Assembly (NCBI GenBank): GCA_024638545.1
Contig: JAHEKD010000071.1
Location: 1 to 8,826, forward strand
Reading direction: 5' to 3'
DNA length: 8,826 nt
From: Gammaproteobacteria bacterium
GTDB taxonomy: Bacteria; Pseudomonadota; Gammaproteobacteria; Arenicellales; JAHEKD01
Notes under the pieces: generated by a model
Told to the model about the DNA's origin: nothing
What the model saw: the letters and a program-made list of their open reading frames with translations, nothing else
The model's database searches: none
In this document: positions 1 through 6,515 of the stretch, piece by piece
How positions within the stretch are numbered: the first letter of the stretch is position 1
Layout: every line of letters begins with the position of its first letter
Position numbers and translations under genes: made by a program

Positions 1-118
1 CCTGCGGGCCCTTGTGCCGGCACATATGCTGATAACATAATGCCGGCCTTTGGTCGTAAAACCCATACAGGCCGCATCCTTTAACCGTCTCGCTACGGAG
101 TCCGGTGAGAAATGCGGG
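1..118 (+). mobile_element. End of a MITE-like element, partial (cut by window edge)
   Basis: This segment matches the reverse complement of 3628-3745 over 118 aligned bases without gaps. I count 5 mismatches, so about 96% identity. It ends at 104-118 with GGTGAGAAATGCGGG, the same terminal sequence that bounds the complete copy at 3826-3840. The outer part lies beyond the window, so it cannot be told whether this is a second 213-bp element or the end of a full-length insertion sequence. It contains a perfect 10-bp palindrome GTGCCGGCAC (14-23) and a larger stem shared with the other copy. The four bases after the end are CTAA, close to the CTAG duplication of the complete copy. No transposase coding is visible here. 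Confidence 0.8.
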
Positions 119-141
119 CTAACACCCCACTTACGTTTTAT

Positions 142-166
142 GCCCTCTCTCCGAGAGGGCTTTTTT
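142..166 (+). terminator. Rho-independent terminator
   Basis: An 8-bp perfect stem GCCCTCTC / GAGAGGGC (142-149 and 153-160) encloses a 3-base loop and is followed directly by six T. This is a textbook intrinsic terminator for plus-strand transcription. The gene it served is not in the window, because the mobile element ends only 23 bases upstream. The insertion has probably separated it from its gene, or it now stops transcripts leaving the element. Confidence 0.85.
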
Positions 167-535
167 ATCGTACACCCGGCATTGCGCGCAGCGCCGTGAC
201 AGGCGCTATTCCGGTCACTGTGGTGGTGACTGGTCCCCTTAACGTGCTTCAGCCAGTAACGCTGCCGAGCAGTGATTGTCTTGGTCAGCATTGCAATCCT
301 AATTTAAAAAAATGAAAGATTGCCACAACAATCACTAAATTAAGCGCCCTAAAAAAATGTCAATAAAAGTGGAATTATTTAGAGGAGTTACTCTTGGGTT
401 TTAGAGCAAACTGCCGCCGAATTGTGTAACGGCATACTGTCCTTCAAACATCGGGGCCCCTTAAAGCTAAACGGCGTTTTATCTTTATATTTGAAACACA
501 CTGCTCACCATAGGATACCAAGAAAAAAATTTATT
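167..535. other. Non-coding interval with several dyads
   Basis: I see no convincing gene here. Dyads follow one another: AGCGCC/GGCGCT (190-195, 202-207); CCGGTCAC/GTGACTGG with one G-T pair (211-218, 226-233); CTGC/GCAG (262-265, 269-272); and a nested pair with outer arms AGTGATTGT/ACAATCACT (271-279, 328-336) and inner arms GCAATC/GATTGC (293-298, 318-323). The part before about 300 is GC-richer than the part after it. The later part is an AT-rich upstream region for the regulator at 551. No strong sigma-70 promoter is obvious; TTGAAA at 491-496 with GATACC at 514-519 is the best weak candidate. Confidence 0.45.
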
Positions 536-539
536 ATGC

Positions 540-545
540 AGGAGG
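540..545 (+). promoter_or_regulatory. Ribosome binding site of the Crp/Fnr gene
   Basis: AGGAGG lies 5 bases before ATG at 551. This fixes the start there rather than at the in-frame ATG at 536, which lies upstream of this site, or at the more distant TTG at 422. Confidence 0.75.
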
Positions 546-550
546 AATCA

Positions 551-1284
551 ATGACTGATTCTTTTAAACATACAGCCGCGCCAAATAAGAACCATTTATT
601 GGCCGCTTTAAACGACGATAGTAAATCTCGAATCTATCCAAACCTTGAACTGATCACCATGTCCCTTGGCATGGTGATTTATGAATCAGGGGACAAATTA
701 AGTCATGTCTATTTCCCGACAGATTGTATTGTTTCATTAATCTACGAAATGGAGGACGGCGCAACCGCTGAAATTGTCGTTGTTGGCAACGAGGGCATGC
801 TTGGAGTTGCTGTGTTGACAGGTGGAGAAAGCACACCAGCAGGGCGATTGTTCAAAGTGCAGGTTACGCTTACCGTATTACTGGCAAGTTGATCATGAGT
901 GAATTTAATCGTCACGGTGAGATGTTGGTATTAATGCTGCGTTATACCCAAGCATTGATTACCCAAATGGCCCAAACTTCCGTCTGTAATCGACATCACT
1001 CTATAGATCAGCAGTTATGTCGCTGGTTGTTATTGTCGTTGGATCGGCTATCAGAGAATCAACTGGTCATGACTCAAGACTTAATTGCTAATATGCTTGG
1101 CGTGCGCCGCGCAAGTGTTAGCGATGCGGCGAGCAAATTACAAAGCCTTGGTGTGATCAAATATAAACAGGGTCACATCACTGTACTGGATAGGCCAAAA
1201 CTGGAAAGCTTATGCTGCGAATGCTACAGAGTGGTAAAGAACGAAACAGACAGATTGATGCCTCATGTAAGTAAGGAGGTATGA
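551..1284 (+). pseudogene. Crp/Fnr-family transcriptional regulator, frameshifted
   Basis: This is a cyclic-nucleotide-binding-fold regulator split over two frames. The first frame (551-892) gives an N-terminal effector domain with motifs such as LGMVIYESGD, HVYFPTDCIVSLIY and EIVVVGNEGMLG. After the proline at 836-838 it runs into unrelated residues and a TGA at 890-892. Reading from AGG at 841 restores the family pattern RAIVQSAGYAYRITGKLIMSEF and the C-terminal winged helix (MTQDLIANMLGVRRASVSDA, then GVIKYKQGHITVLD). One base is therefore missing near 838-843. Restored, the protein would be 244 residues, normal for the family. The dimerisation helix region (LRYTQALITQMAQ) is intact, as is the recognition helix. 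The effector is not known; the usual cAMP contacts cannot be assigned. As written, only a truncated sensor domain would be made, with a possible separate C-terminal half from TTG 889. A sequencing error is a real alternative, because both halves are well preserved. Confidence 0.85.
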
Positions 1285-1680
1285 ATATAGCTTCGTTAGG
1301 TGTTTGTCGATTGTTTTTGGTGCGTAGACAATGTAACTTTCTTCTTAGGTTTCAGGTAAATATTTCAACCCCGAGATTTTGCAACCTACTCACTACCCCT
1401 AGCGTTTTGTGAATTACAAAAGACAGGGTCGAAACATTTAAACCAACACACTTTATTAAGTATTTAAACACCCTTACTAAATTATTTTAATGAGTTCAAT
1501 ACTATTTGTTAGCGCATAGCATTGTGAATTATTCTGGCAACCAAAATAACAACATTTAGATATAGCGTCTATACGATAGCGTACATGTCTTGAATTCATG
1601 GAGTTGAGTGAAAGAGGTGTATTTACCTTCTGTCGGATTTGAATTGTGCTGGCTCGTTCAATTAAATTTCGAATTATAAC

Positions 1681-1709
1681 TTGATTGCATAAAGCATGAG
1701 TTTTATGTA
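1681..1709 (+). promoter_or_regulatory. Weak promoter candidate for the solute-binding protein
   Basis: TTGATT (1681-1686) and TATGTA (1704-1709) are 17 bases apart, about 80 bases before the GTG start. The -35 fits well and the -10 is poor. A dyad CATAAA/TTTATG (1688-1693, 1702-1707) overlaps the spacer and the -10 box and could be an operator. The placement is an inference from spacing only. Confidence 0.3.
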
Positions 1710-1778
1710 TTTTAAATTATGTCGCAATTATTATGAGATACTTGCCGAATTAAATTCTTGATTTAGAAAGGACGAACA

Positions 1779-1784
1779 GAGGAG
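1779..1784 (+). promoter_or_regulatory. Ribosome binding site deciding a GTG start
   Basis: GAGGAG stands 6 bases before the GTG at 1791. It supports this non-ATG start, which also gives a complete Tat signal peptide. Confidence 0.7.
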
Positions 1785-1790
1785 CAAACA

Positions 1791-3380
1791 GTGACATATT
1801 CAAAAGACAACATCAAATCCCTCGGCCCAAATCAATATGATCGCCGGAGATTTCTAAAAACTACCGCGGCTCTGAGCGCCGCAGGCGCCATCAATGCAAC
1901 AATGGGCTTTCAATCGGCTCATGCCTTGACACCAAAACACGGAGGGACTTTACGCCAAGCCCTTCGAGGCGGTGCAACAAGTGACACGTTGGAAGGCGCA
2001 ACTTTACAGGCTGCACATCCGATTAGTGTAAGTTCACAACTTAGAAACACCCTAATTGAGGTCAATGCAGAAGGAAACATTATCGGCGAGTTGGCGGAGT
2101 CTTGGGAAGCATCAGATGATGGAAAGACTTGGGTATTCAACCTGCGTCAAGGGGTCGAATTTCATAACGGCAAGACTTTCGAAGCTGCGGATGTCATCCA
2201 TTCACTGAACCAACATCGAGGCGAGGACAGCAAGTCAGCCGTATCCGGGATAATGAAAGTTATCAGTAATATCAAGCCCGACGGCAAACAAAAGGTTATT
2301 GTGGAGCTTTCAAGCGGAAATGCTGACTTTGCTTATTTGATGTCTGATTACCACTTGGTCATAGCGCCAGAAGGGACAGCTGGCGAACAGTGGGATGAGG
2401 GTATCGGTACTGGGCCATTTATACTTGAGGCTTGGGAGCCTGGTATACGCGCTTTAACAAAGAAAAACCCGAACTACTTCAAGGAAGGTAAGCCTTATTT
2501 CGACGCCGTTGAAACGCTTAACATAGCTGATGTTATGGCGAGAACCAGCGCTCTGCAAACAGGTGAAGTGGACGTCATTGAAGACCCTGATTTGAAAACA
2601 TTGCATCTTCTGCAGCGGCTACCAAATGTTAACATCATTGAAGTTGGCGGTACGCGCCACTTTCCATATCCAATGCTGATGACCATTGCGCCATTCGATA
2701 ATCCTGATGTGCAAATGGCATTGAAATTGTCCATTGACCGTGAAGCGTGGGTTGAGAAGATTCTTTTGGGGCATGGTTACGTAGGCAATGACCATCCAGT
2801 CGGTCGCAATCAACGCTACTTTGCCGAATCGCTTGAACAACGTGTCTATGATCCGGATAAGGCAAGATTCCATCTAAAGCAGGCAGGAATGGAAAACTTA
2901 ACCGTACCGTTAGTTGCCGCTGACGTTTATTCAGGGGGGGTTGACGGTGCTGTACTGTATCAGGAATCGGCTAATGCGGCGGGTATAAACATTGATGTAC
3001 AAAAGCTGCCGAAAGACGGTTATTGGGTAGAAGTTCCATTGAAAAAAGCCTGGCATGTCAGCAGCCTGGCCGGTCGTCCAACTGTCGATTGGGTAATGTC
3101 AGTATCATACGCTGCAGATGCGCCATGGAATGATACGACATGGGCAAACGAGCGCTTCAATAAGTTACTCGTGGAAGCCAGAGCGGAGTTTGATGAAGCG
3201 AAACGTGCGGAAATGTATTACGAAATGCAACAGCTCGTTCGCGACGACTGCCCCACGGTTATCCCGGCCTTTGCAAACTTCATCTCTTGCACGACCGACA
3301 AGATCGGGACGCCGGAGAAAATTGCATCGAACTCACAGCTAGACGGGATTAAGAATCATGAACGATGGTGGTTTACTTAA
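1791..3380 (+). CDS. ABC transporter solute-binding protein, family 5, Tat-exported
   Basis: This 529-residue protein is the periplasmic binding component of a peptide/nickel/opine-type ABC importer (SBP_bac_5 family). A twin-arginine signal, DRRRFLK at residues 17-23, is followed by an alanine-rich hydrophobic stretch and a likely cleavage after AHA (residue 45). The family signature runs from AESWEASDDGKTW through GVEFHNGKTFEAADV (residues 102-135). Downstream are typical elements such as GTGPFILEAWEPG, YFKEGKPYFDAVE and, near residue 305, PDVQMALKLSIDREAW. Length is normal for the family. There is no lipobox, so it should be soluble in the periplasm. The start is GTG with a good ribosome site. 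No permease or ATPase gene is adjacent; the only ATPase trace is the fragment at 8676-8826, too far away to be an operon partner. The substrate cannot be told from sequence. It may supply a transporter encoded elsewhere or be left over from a disrupted operon. Confidence 0.92.
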   Translation: MTYSKDNIKSLGPNQYDRRRFLKTTAALSAAGAINATMGFQSAHALTPKHGGTLRQALRGGATSDTLEGATLQAAHPISVSSQLRNTLIEVNAEGNIIGELAESWEASDDGKTWVFNLRQGVEFHNGKTFEAADVIHSLNQHRGEDSKSAVSGIMKVISNIKPDGKQKVIVELSSGNADFAYLMSDYHLVIAPEGTAGEQWDEGIGTGPFILEAWEPGIRALTKKNPNYFKEGKPYFDAVETLNIADVMARTSALQTGEVDVIEDPDLKTLHLLQRLPNVNIIEVGGTRHFPYPMLMTIAPFDNPDVQMALKLSIDREAWVEKILLGHGYVGNDHPVGRNQRYFAESLEQRVYDPDKARFHLKQAGMENLTVPLVAADVYSGGVDGAVLYQESANAAGINIDVQKLPKDGYWVEVPLKKAWHVSSLAGRPTVDWVMSVSYAADAPWNDTTWANERFNKLLVEARAEFDEAKRAEMYYEMQQLVRDDCPTVIPAFANFISCTTDKIGTPEKIASNSQLDGIKNHERWWFT

Positions 3381-3391
3381 AACTGTTCACC

Positions 3392-3432
3392 AAACCGGAT
3401 AGTGAAGCGCGTTTGAATAACTCGGTTTTTTT
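3392..3432 (+). terminator. Possible terminator after the solute-binding protein
   Basis: AAACCG (3392-3397) can pair with CGGTTT (3423-3428), and AGT with ACT inside it, leaving a bulge. The 3' side runs into seven T. The stem is interrupted and the loop is large, so this is only a weak intrinsic terminator candidate. The rest of 3381-3623 is AT-rich and shows no gene. Confidence 0.35.
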
Positions 3433-3623
3433 AAGGTAATTTGACCGATTCGTAAACAATGTATCAATGACTGTTTTGAGTTGCGAGTTCAATTGGTAAG
3501 ATTTCCCATTAGCAAAATTGCTCAATAATTTATTAAAGCACACTTGTTACCCAAAACGGGCATTTGTCTGTTGTTTTAATTCCGATGTTTCTTCCGGTTA
3601 GCGGTCATTAAAATTCAATATGT

Positions 3624-3627
3624 CTAG
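3624..3627. repeat. Target-site duplication CTAG, left
   Basis: CTAG abuts the outer end of the left terminal inverted repeat and is matched by CTAG at 3841-3844. As CTAG is a palindrome, it also extends the inverted repeat by four bases, so duplication and repeat cannot be strictly separated. Confidence 0.65.
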
Positions 3628-3840
3628 CCGGCATTTCTCACCGGACTTCGTAGCGAGACGGTTAAAAGATGCGCCCTGTATGGGGTTTACGACCAAAGGC
3701 CGGCATTATGTTATCAGCATATGTGCCGGCACAAGGGCCCGCAGGCATCGTTGACACGATGTCGAGGACCCTGACCGAGTAAAATGCCCACAGGACGTGG
3801 CAAGGGACCGTCGCAGTAGTAGGGTGGTGAGAAATGCGGG
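3628..3840 (-). mobile_element. Complete 213-bp MITE-like element
   Basis: Terminal inverted repeats of 15 bases bound it: CCGGCATTTCTCACC (3628-3642) and GGTGAGAAATGCGGG (3826-3840), with one mismatch. CTAG occurs directly outside each end (3624-3627 and 3841-3844), as expected for a 4-bp target duplication. The interior has no coding capacity and includes a stem GCCGGCA/TGCCGGC (3699-3705, 3724-3730). It is thus a non-autonomous element moved by a transposase encoded elsewhere. Ends starting with CC and a 4-bp duplication are compatible with IS1380-type elements, but I cannot confirm the family. A second copy in inverted orientation is at 1-118. The minus orientation given here is relative to that copy and is arbitrary. 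Confidence 0.82.
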
Positions 3841-3844
3841 CTAG
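3841..3844. repeat. Target-site duplication CTAG, right; contains a stop codon
   Basis: This second CTAG directly follows the right terminal inverted repeat. Read on the minus strand, its last three bases TAG are the stop codon of the glutathione transferase gene. Confidence 0.65.
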
Positions 3845-4542
3845 CTTTTTATTGTCGAGGCATCCTGATTGAAAAGGAGTGCTTTTGCCTCGTCGTCCAT
3901 AGGCGCCGGAGGATTTATTTCCAGCGCTATTTCGTAAGCCCTGAGCGTTGCCGGACGTGCTTTGATTGCTTCAAACCAGCGTTTTAAATTCGGGTAATCG
4001 TTGAGATCCTGGGCCTGTTTTTCATGCGAAGCAATCCACGGGTAACTGGCCATATCTGCAATAGTGTAATCGTCGCCAGCGATAAATTGACTGACGGCAA
4101 GCTGCTTATTGAGTACGGCATAAAGTCGCGCAGTTTCATTCACATAGCGTATTATGGCGTATTCGATAGGTTCAGGAGCATAGTGTGAAAAATGGTGATT
4201 CTGACCTGCCATTGGGCCCAGACCGCCCATTTGCCACATCAACCACTGCAATACATCTGTACGTCCACGCAGATCACGATAATTAAACTCTCCGGTTTTA
4301 TCGGACAAGTAGAGCAAAATTGCGCCGGATTCGAACACAGAAAGCGGTTCGTTACCTTCGACAGGATTATGGTCTACAATGGCGGGAATACGGTTGTTTG
4401 GCGCTATTTTTAAAAAGTTCTTCTCAAATTGATCGCCGCGACCAATATTAACAGGATGGATTGTATATTCAATCCCGGTCTCTTCAAGAAACATCGTGAT
4501 TTTATGGCCATTTGGGGTTGTCCAGTAAAACAGATCGATCAT
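3841..4542 (-). CDS. yfcG: Glutathione transferase, YfcG-like (Nu class)
   Basis: This 233-residue protein closely follows E. coli YfcG, a glutathione-dependent disulfide-bond reductase of the Nu-class GST family. The N-terminal thioredoxin-fold domain (residues 1 to about 85) has TTPNGHK, holding the Thr9 and Asn11 that replace the usual catalytic Tyr/Ser/Cys in this class. It also has NNRIPAIVDH with the cis-proline (residues 49-58) and the glutathione-binding FESGAILLYL (70-79). The helical C-terminal domain starts near residue 90, with QWLMWQMGGLGPMAGQNHHF typical of the class and an N-capping D-type motif at GDDYTIADMASYPW. A ribosome site AAGGA lies shortly before the ATG. It is about 18 residues longer than E. 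coli YfcG, mainly at the C-terminus. Its stop codon TAG lies within the CTAG next to the mobile element, so the reading frame has just survived that insertion. The gene is divergent from qmcA. The exact substrate is unknown. Confidence 0.93.
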   Translation of the reverse strand: MIDLFYWTTPNGHKITMFLEETGIEYTIHPVNIGRGDQFEKNFLKIAPNNRIPAIVDHNPVEGNEPLSVFESGAILLYLSDKTGEFNYRDLRGRTDVLQWLMWQMGGLGPMAGQNHHFSHYAPEPIEYAIIRYVNETARLYAVLNKQLAVSQFIAGDDYTIADMASYPWIASHEKQAQDLNDYPNLKRWFEAIKARPATLRAYEIALEINPPAPMDDEAKALLFNQDASTIKS

Positions 4543-4571
4543 TTGTCAGTCCTTGATTTGAATTGGCTAAA

Positions 4572-4577
4572 ATTATA
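4572..4577 (-). promoter_or_regulatory. -10 box of the yfcG promoter
   Basis: A perfect TATAAT reads on the minus strand here, 30 bases before the yfcG start. No good -35 hexamer is found at the right distance, so the assignment rests on the -10 box and position. Confidence 0.4.
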
Positions 4578-4624
4578 GTGCATGGCCTTGCAGAAGAGCC
4601 CGATAAATCTGCATATTTGGACAT

Positions 4625-4649
4625 TGAAATTGAATTTCATGTTTATAAT
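4625..4649 (+). promoter_or_regulatory. qmcA-nfeD promoter with overlapping dyad
   Basis: A perfect -10 box TATAAT (4644-4649) lies 35 bases before the qmcA start. Just upstream is a perfect dyad TGAAAT-TGA-ATTTCA (4625-4639), placed in the spacer between -35 and -10 where a repressor would block polymerase. No consensus -35 is visible at 16-18 bases (CATTGA at 16 is the nearest), which would suit an activator- or repressor-controlled promoter. Confidence 0.42.
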
Positions 4650-4684
4650 CCCCAAGTAACAGCTAAACATCAAGAGAAACTATC

Positions 4685-5647
4685 ATGTTCGATTTCTTAA
4701 GTGAACTGGCGATTGTGCCTATTATCGTTGTTTTACTCATCCTTTTCATGCTTTTCAAGGCAATTCGAATTGTTCCCCAGGGATTTGAGTGGACGGTCGA
4801 ACGCTTGGGCAAATACACCCGCACACTCAAACCCGGAATATCAATACTTATTCCTCTGCTTGATGCAGTGGGCACTAAGAATGACATGCGAGAGCAGGTT
4901 ATCGACGTACCTTCACAAGAAGTCATTACGCGCGATAATGCGACTGTCCAGGTGGATGGCGTGGTTTTCTACCAGGTTATCGATGCTGCCAAGTCGAGTT
5001 ACGAAGTTGCAGATTTATTTAACTCAATATTAAACCTGGCAATGACCAATATCCGCACGGTACTTGGTTCCATGGCGCTGGATGAATGCTTGTCTGAGCG
5101 AAACCGGATTAATAATGACCTGATGTCAGTCGTGGATGAAGCCGTTGAACCGTGGGGTGTAAAAATAACGCGCATTGAAATCAAGGACATCACACCACCG
5201 GCAGACCTGGTTGAATCGATGGCCCGCCAAATGAAAGCAGAACGCGATAAACGCGCTGAGATACTCGTGGCTGAAGGTACACGCCAGGCGGATATTCTCA
5301 GAGCAGAGGGCCAGAAACAGGCGCAGGTGTTGCGTGCTGAAGCCATGAAGGAGGCCGCTTTCCAGGAGGCCGAAGGCCGTGAACGCGCAGCCCGTGCAGA
5401 AGCCGAGGCCACGCGCATGGTTTCAGAAGCTATATCAGAGGGTGACAGCAAGGCGATCAATTATTTCGTGGCCACAAAATACCTCGAGGCACTTGAATCA
5501 CTCGCGACCTCGCCCAATCAAAAAACACTCATTCTTCCAATCGAGGCAACAAATATCATCGGTTCTCTGGCAGGCATTAAAGAAATATTCGAGCAGACAT
5601 CGGCCCAGGATAAATTAAAGCCTGTAAATAATGAAAGCGACATCTGA
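4685..5647 (+). CDS. qmcA: SPFH/Band 7 membrane protease-associated protein QmcA
   Basis: This 320-residue member of the stomatin/prohibitin (SPFH) family corresponds to E. coli QmcA (YbbK). One N-terminal membrane segment (residues about 9-26, very hydrophobic) anchors it. The SPFH domain follows, with typical IVPQGFEWTVERLGKYTRTL, PGISILIPLLDAV and EVITRDNATVQVDGVVFYQV, then TNIRTVLGSMALDECLSERN and IEIKDITPP. Residues about 175-250 are an alanine/glutamate/arginine-rich coiled coil with repeated RAEGQ/AEA units. The C-terminal part LATSPNQKTLILPIEATNI is also conserved. Such proteins form large oligomeric cages or scaffolds in the inner membrane and work with membrane proteases and an NfeD partner. 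The nfeD gene starts 8 bases downstream, so the two are an operon and probably translationally coupled. Length and motifs are normal. Confidence 0.95.
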   Translation: MFDFLSELAIVPIIVVLLILFMLFKAIRIVPQGFEWTVERLGKYTRTLKPGISILIPLLDAVGTKNDMREQVIDVPSQEVITRDNATVQVDGVVFYQVIDAAKSSYEVADLFNSILNLAMTNIRTVLGSMALDECLSERNRINNDLMSVVDEAVEPWGVKITRIEIKDITPPADLVESMARQMKAERDKRAEILVAEGTRQADILRAEGQKQAQVLRAEAMKEAAFQEAEGRERAARAEAEATRMVSEAISEGDSKAINYFVATKYLEALESLATSPNQKTLILPIEATNIIGSLAGIKEIFEQTSAQDKLKPVNNESDI

Positions 5648-5655
5648 GCCCTGAC

Positions 5656-6480
5656 ATGAGTCTCTCCGTTGTTTTTCTGCTAATGGGCATCGTTTTTTTC
5701 GCACTCGAGGCGCTGCTCGCCGTTGATGGGTATTTTTTGTGGCTGGGTCTTGCCGGACTGGTAACATCGTTACTGAGTTATTTCTTACCCGGTTTAGGTT
5801 TTGCCTCAACAATAGTGATTTTTTGTGGATTATCGCTGCTTTCGATAGCCGCTTATAGAGCCTGGAAGCATTACAGGCCCGATATTCCCGAGATCGAAAA
5901 CCTGAACATAATGAATGCAAGGTACACCGGCAAACTTTATGACATCGTTGAGGTCTTTGATGATAACTCAGCAAAAATACGCATTGGCGACAGCTTGTGG
6001 CGAGTGCGTAGCGATACGCCGGAATTTTTGACAATAGGTAACAAAGTTCGCGTAATTGATCAGATATCAAGCAGTGAATTGAAAGTTATCCCTGCTGATG
6101 CGCCCTATGATTTAAATCCCGCGCAAGAATTTCCTGATGCAATCCAGCAACAATTTTCAAGACTGCTGGCGTCTGGCAGTGCCAGAAAGCACCCGGAACT
6201 GCTGCAGTTATTTACCCAGGTTCATGATCTGTATTCCCGTAAACCCAACTTTAAATTTGAACGTTCGGCTTTCTATCAATCTTATCTGCCACAATCAATC
6301 GAGGTTTTCCAGAAGCTGGATGCCGGTATCAAGCTAGATAAAGATGAGAAACTGCATTTGAAAAAAACTGTACAGCAACTCAGTCAGCGGTTTCGTGAAA
6401 TAATGGATGTGCACGATAATAATAAAAAAGATCAGCTGCTGGCACGTATAGATGTGCTAAACGTCATCTCTAAAAATTAG
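5656..6480 (+). CDS. NfeD-family membrane protein with an extra C-terminal domain
   Basis: The first ~150 of 274 residues are a YbbJ-type short NfeD. Hydrophobic segments span about residues 3-22, 27-46 and 48-66, followed by a soluble beta-rich OB-fold domain (about 86-146: GKLYDIVEVFDDNSAKIRIG, DSLWRVRS, IGNKVRVIDQISSSELKVIP). NfeD proteins pair with SPFH proteins such as the QmcA encoded just upstream. YbbJ normally stops here at about 150 residues. This protein continues with a helical domain (about 151-274), charged and rich in Gln/Lys, with FYQSYLPQSIEVFQKLDAG and a C-terminal LLARIDVLNVIS. The YLP...F..L plus terminal D-x-L pattern recalls XpaC-type proteins (5-bromo-4-chloroindolyl phosphate hydrolysis family); this is a weak motif resemblance, not a proven match. 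The ATG at 5656 has no clear ribosome site, which fits coupling to qmcA. A REP-like repeat follows the gene. Confidence 0.87.
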   Translation: MSLSVVFLLMGIVFFALEALLAVDGYFLWLGLAGLVTSLLSYFLPGLGFASTIVIFCGLSLLSIAAYRAWKHYRPDIPEIENLNIMNARYTGKLYDIVEVFDDNSAKIRIGDSLWRVRSDTPEFLTIGNKVRVIDQISSSELKVIPADAPYDLNPAQEFPDAIQQQFSRLLASGSARKHPELLQLFTQVHDLYSRKPNFKFERSAFYQSYLPQSIEVFQKLDAGIKLDKDEKLHLKKTVQQLSQRFREIMDVHDNNKKDQLLARIDVLNVISKN

Positions 6481-6515
6481 TTTGCACTTTGAATCCCTGT
6501 ACACCGGCATGTACA

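Larger units (their letters stand above)
1285..1790. other. AT-rich intergenic region upstream of the binding protein
   Basis: I see no gene in these 506 bases. Minor structure includes TTTTGT/ACAAAA (1405-1410, 1416-1421) and the short direct repeat ATAGCGT at 1562-1568 and 1576-1582. A promoter candidate lies at 1681-1709. The length and low GC suggest a regulatory region, or a stretch where an older gene has decayed. The nearest upstream protein is the frameshifted Crp/Fnr regulator on the same strand. Confidence 0.5.

Noticed and set aside
104..118. Group II intron 3' end
   Set aside because: The sequence at first suggested an intron boundary, but the same 15 bases occur as inverted termini of a complete 213-bp element with a target duplication, and no domain V is seen.
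112..315. A 67-residue open frame
   Set aside because: It begins inside the mobile element end, runs through the terminator hairpin, has no ribosome site and resembles no protein family.
1281..1412. A 43-residue frame overlapping the Crp/Fnr stop (ATGA) behind AAGGAGG
   Set aside because: The ribosome site is only about one base from the ATG, too close to work, and the peptide has no recognisable features.
4192..4413. A plus-strand frame within yfcG
   Set aside because: It is antisense to a clear full-length glutathione transferase and has no motifs of its own.
4999..5460. A 153-residue minus-strand frame inside qmcA
   Set aside because: It is a Ser/Ala/Arg-rich antisense shadow of the alanine-rich coiled-coil coding sequence, with no family resemblance.
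5615..6070. A 151-residue minus-strand frame opposite nfeD
   Set aside because: It lies antisense to a well supported gene; its composition (Cys, Arg and Ser rich) is typical of a shadow frame.
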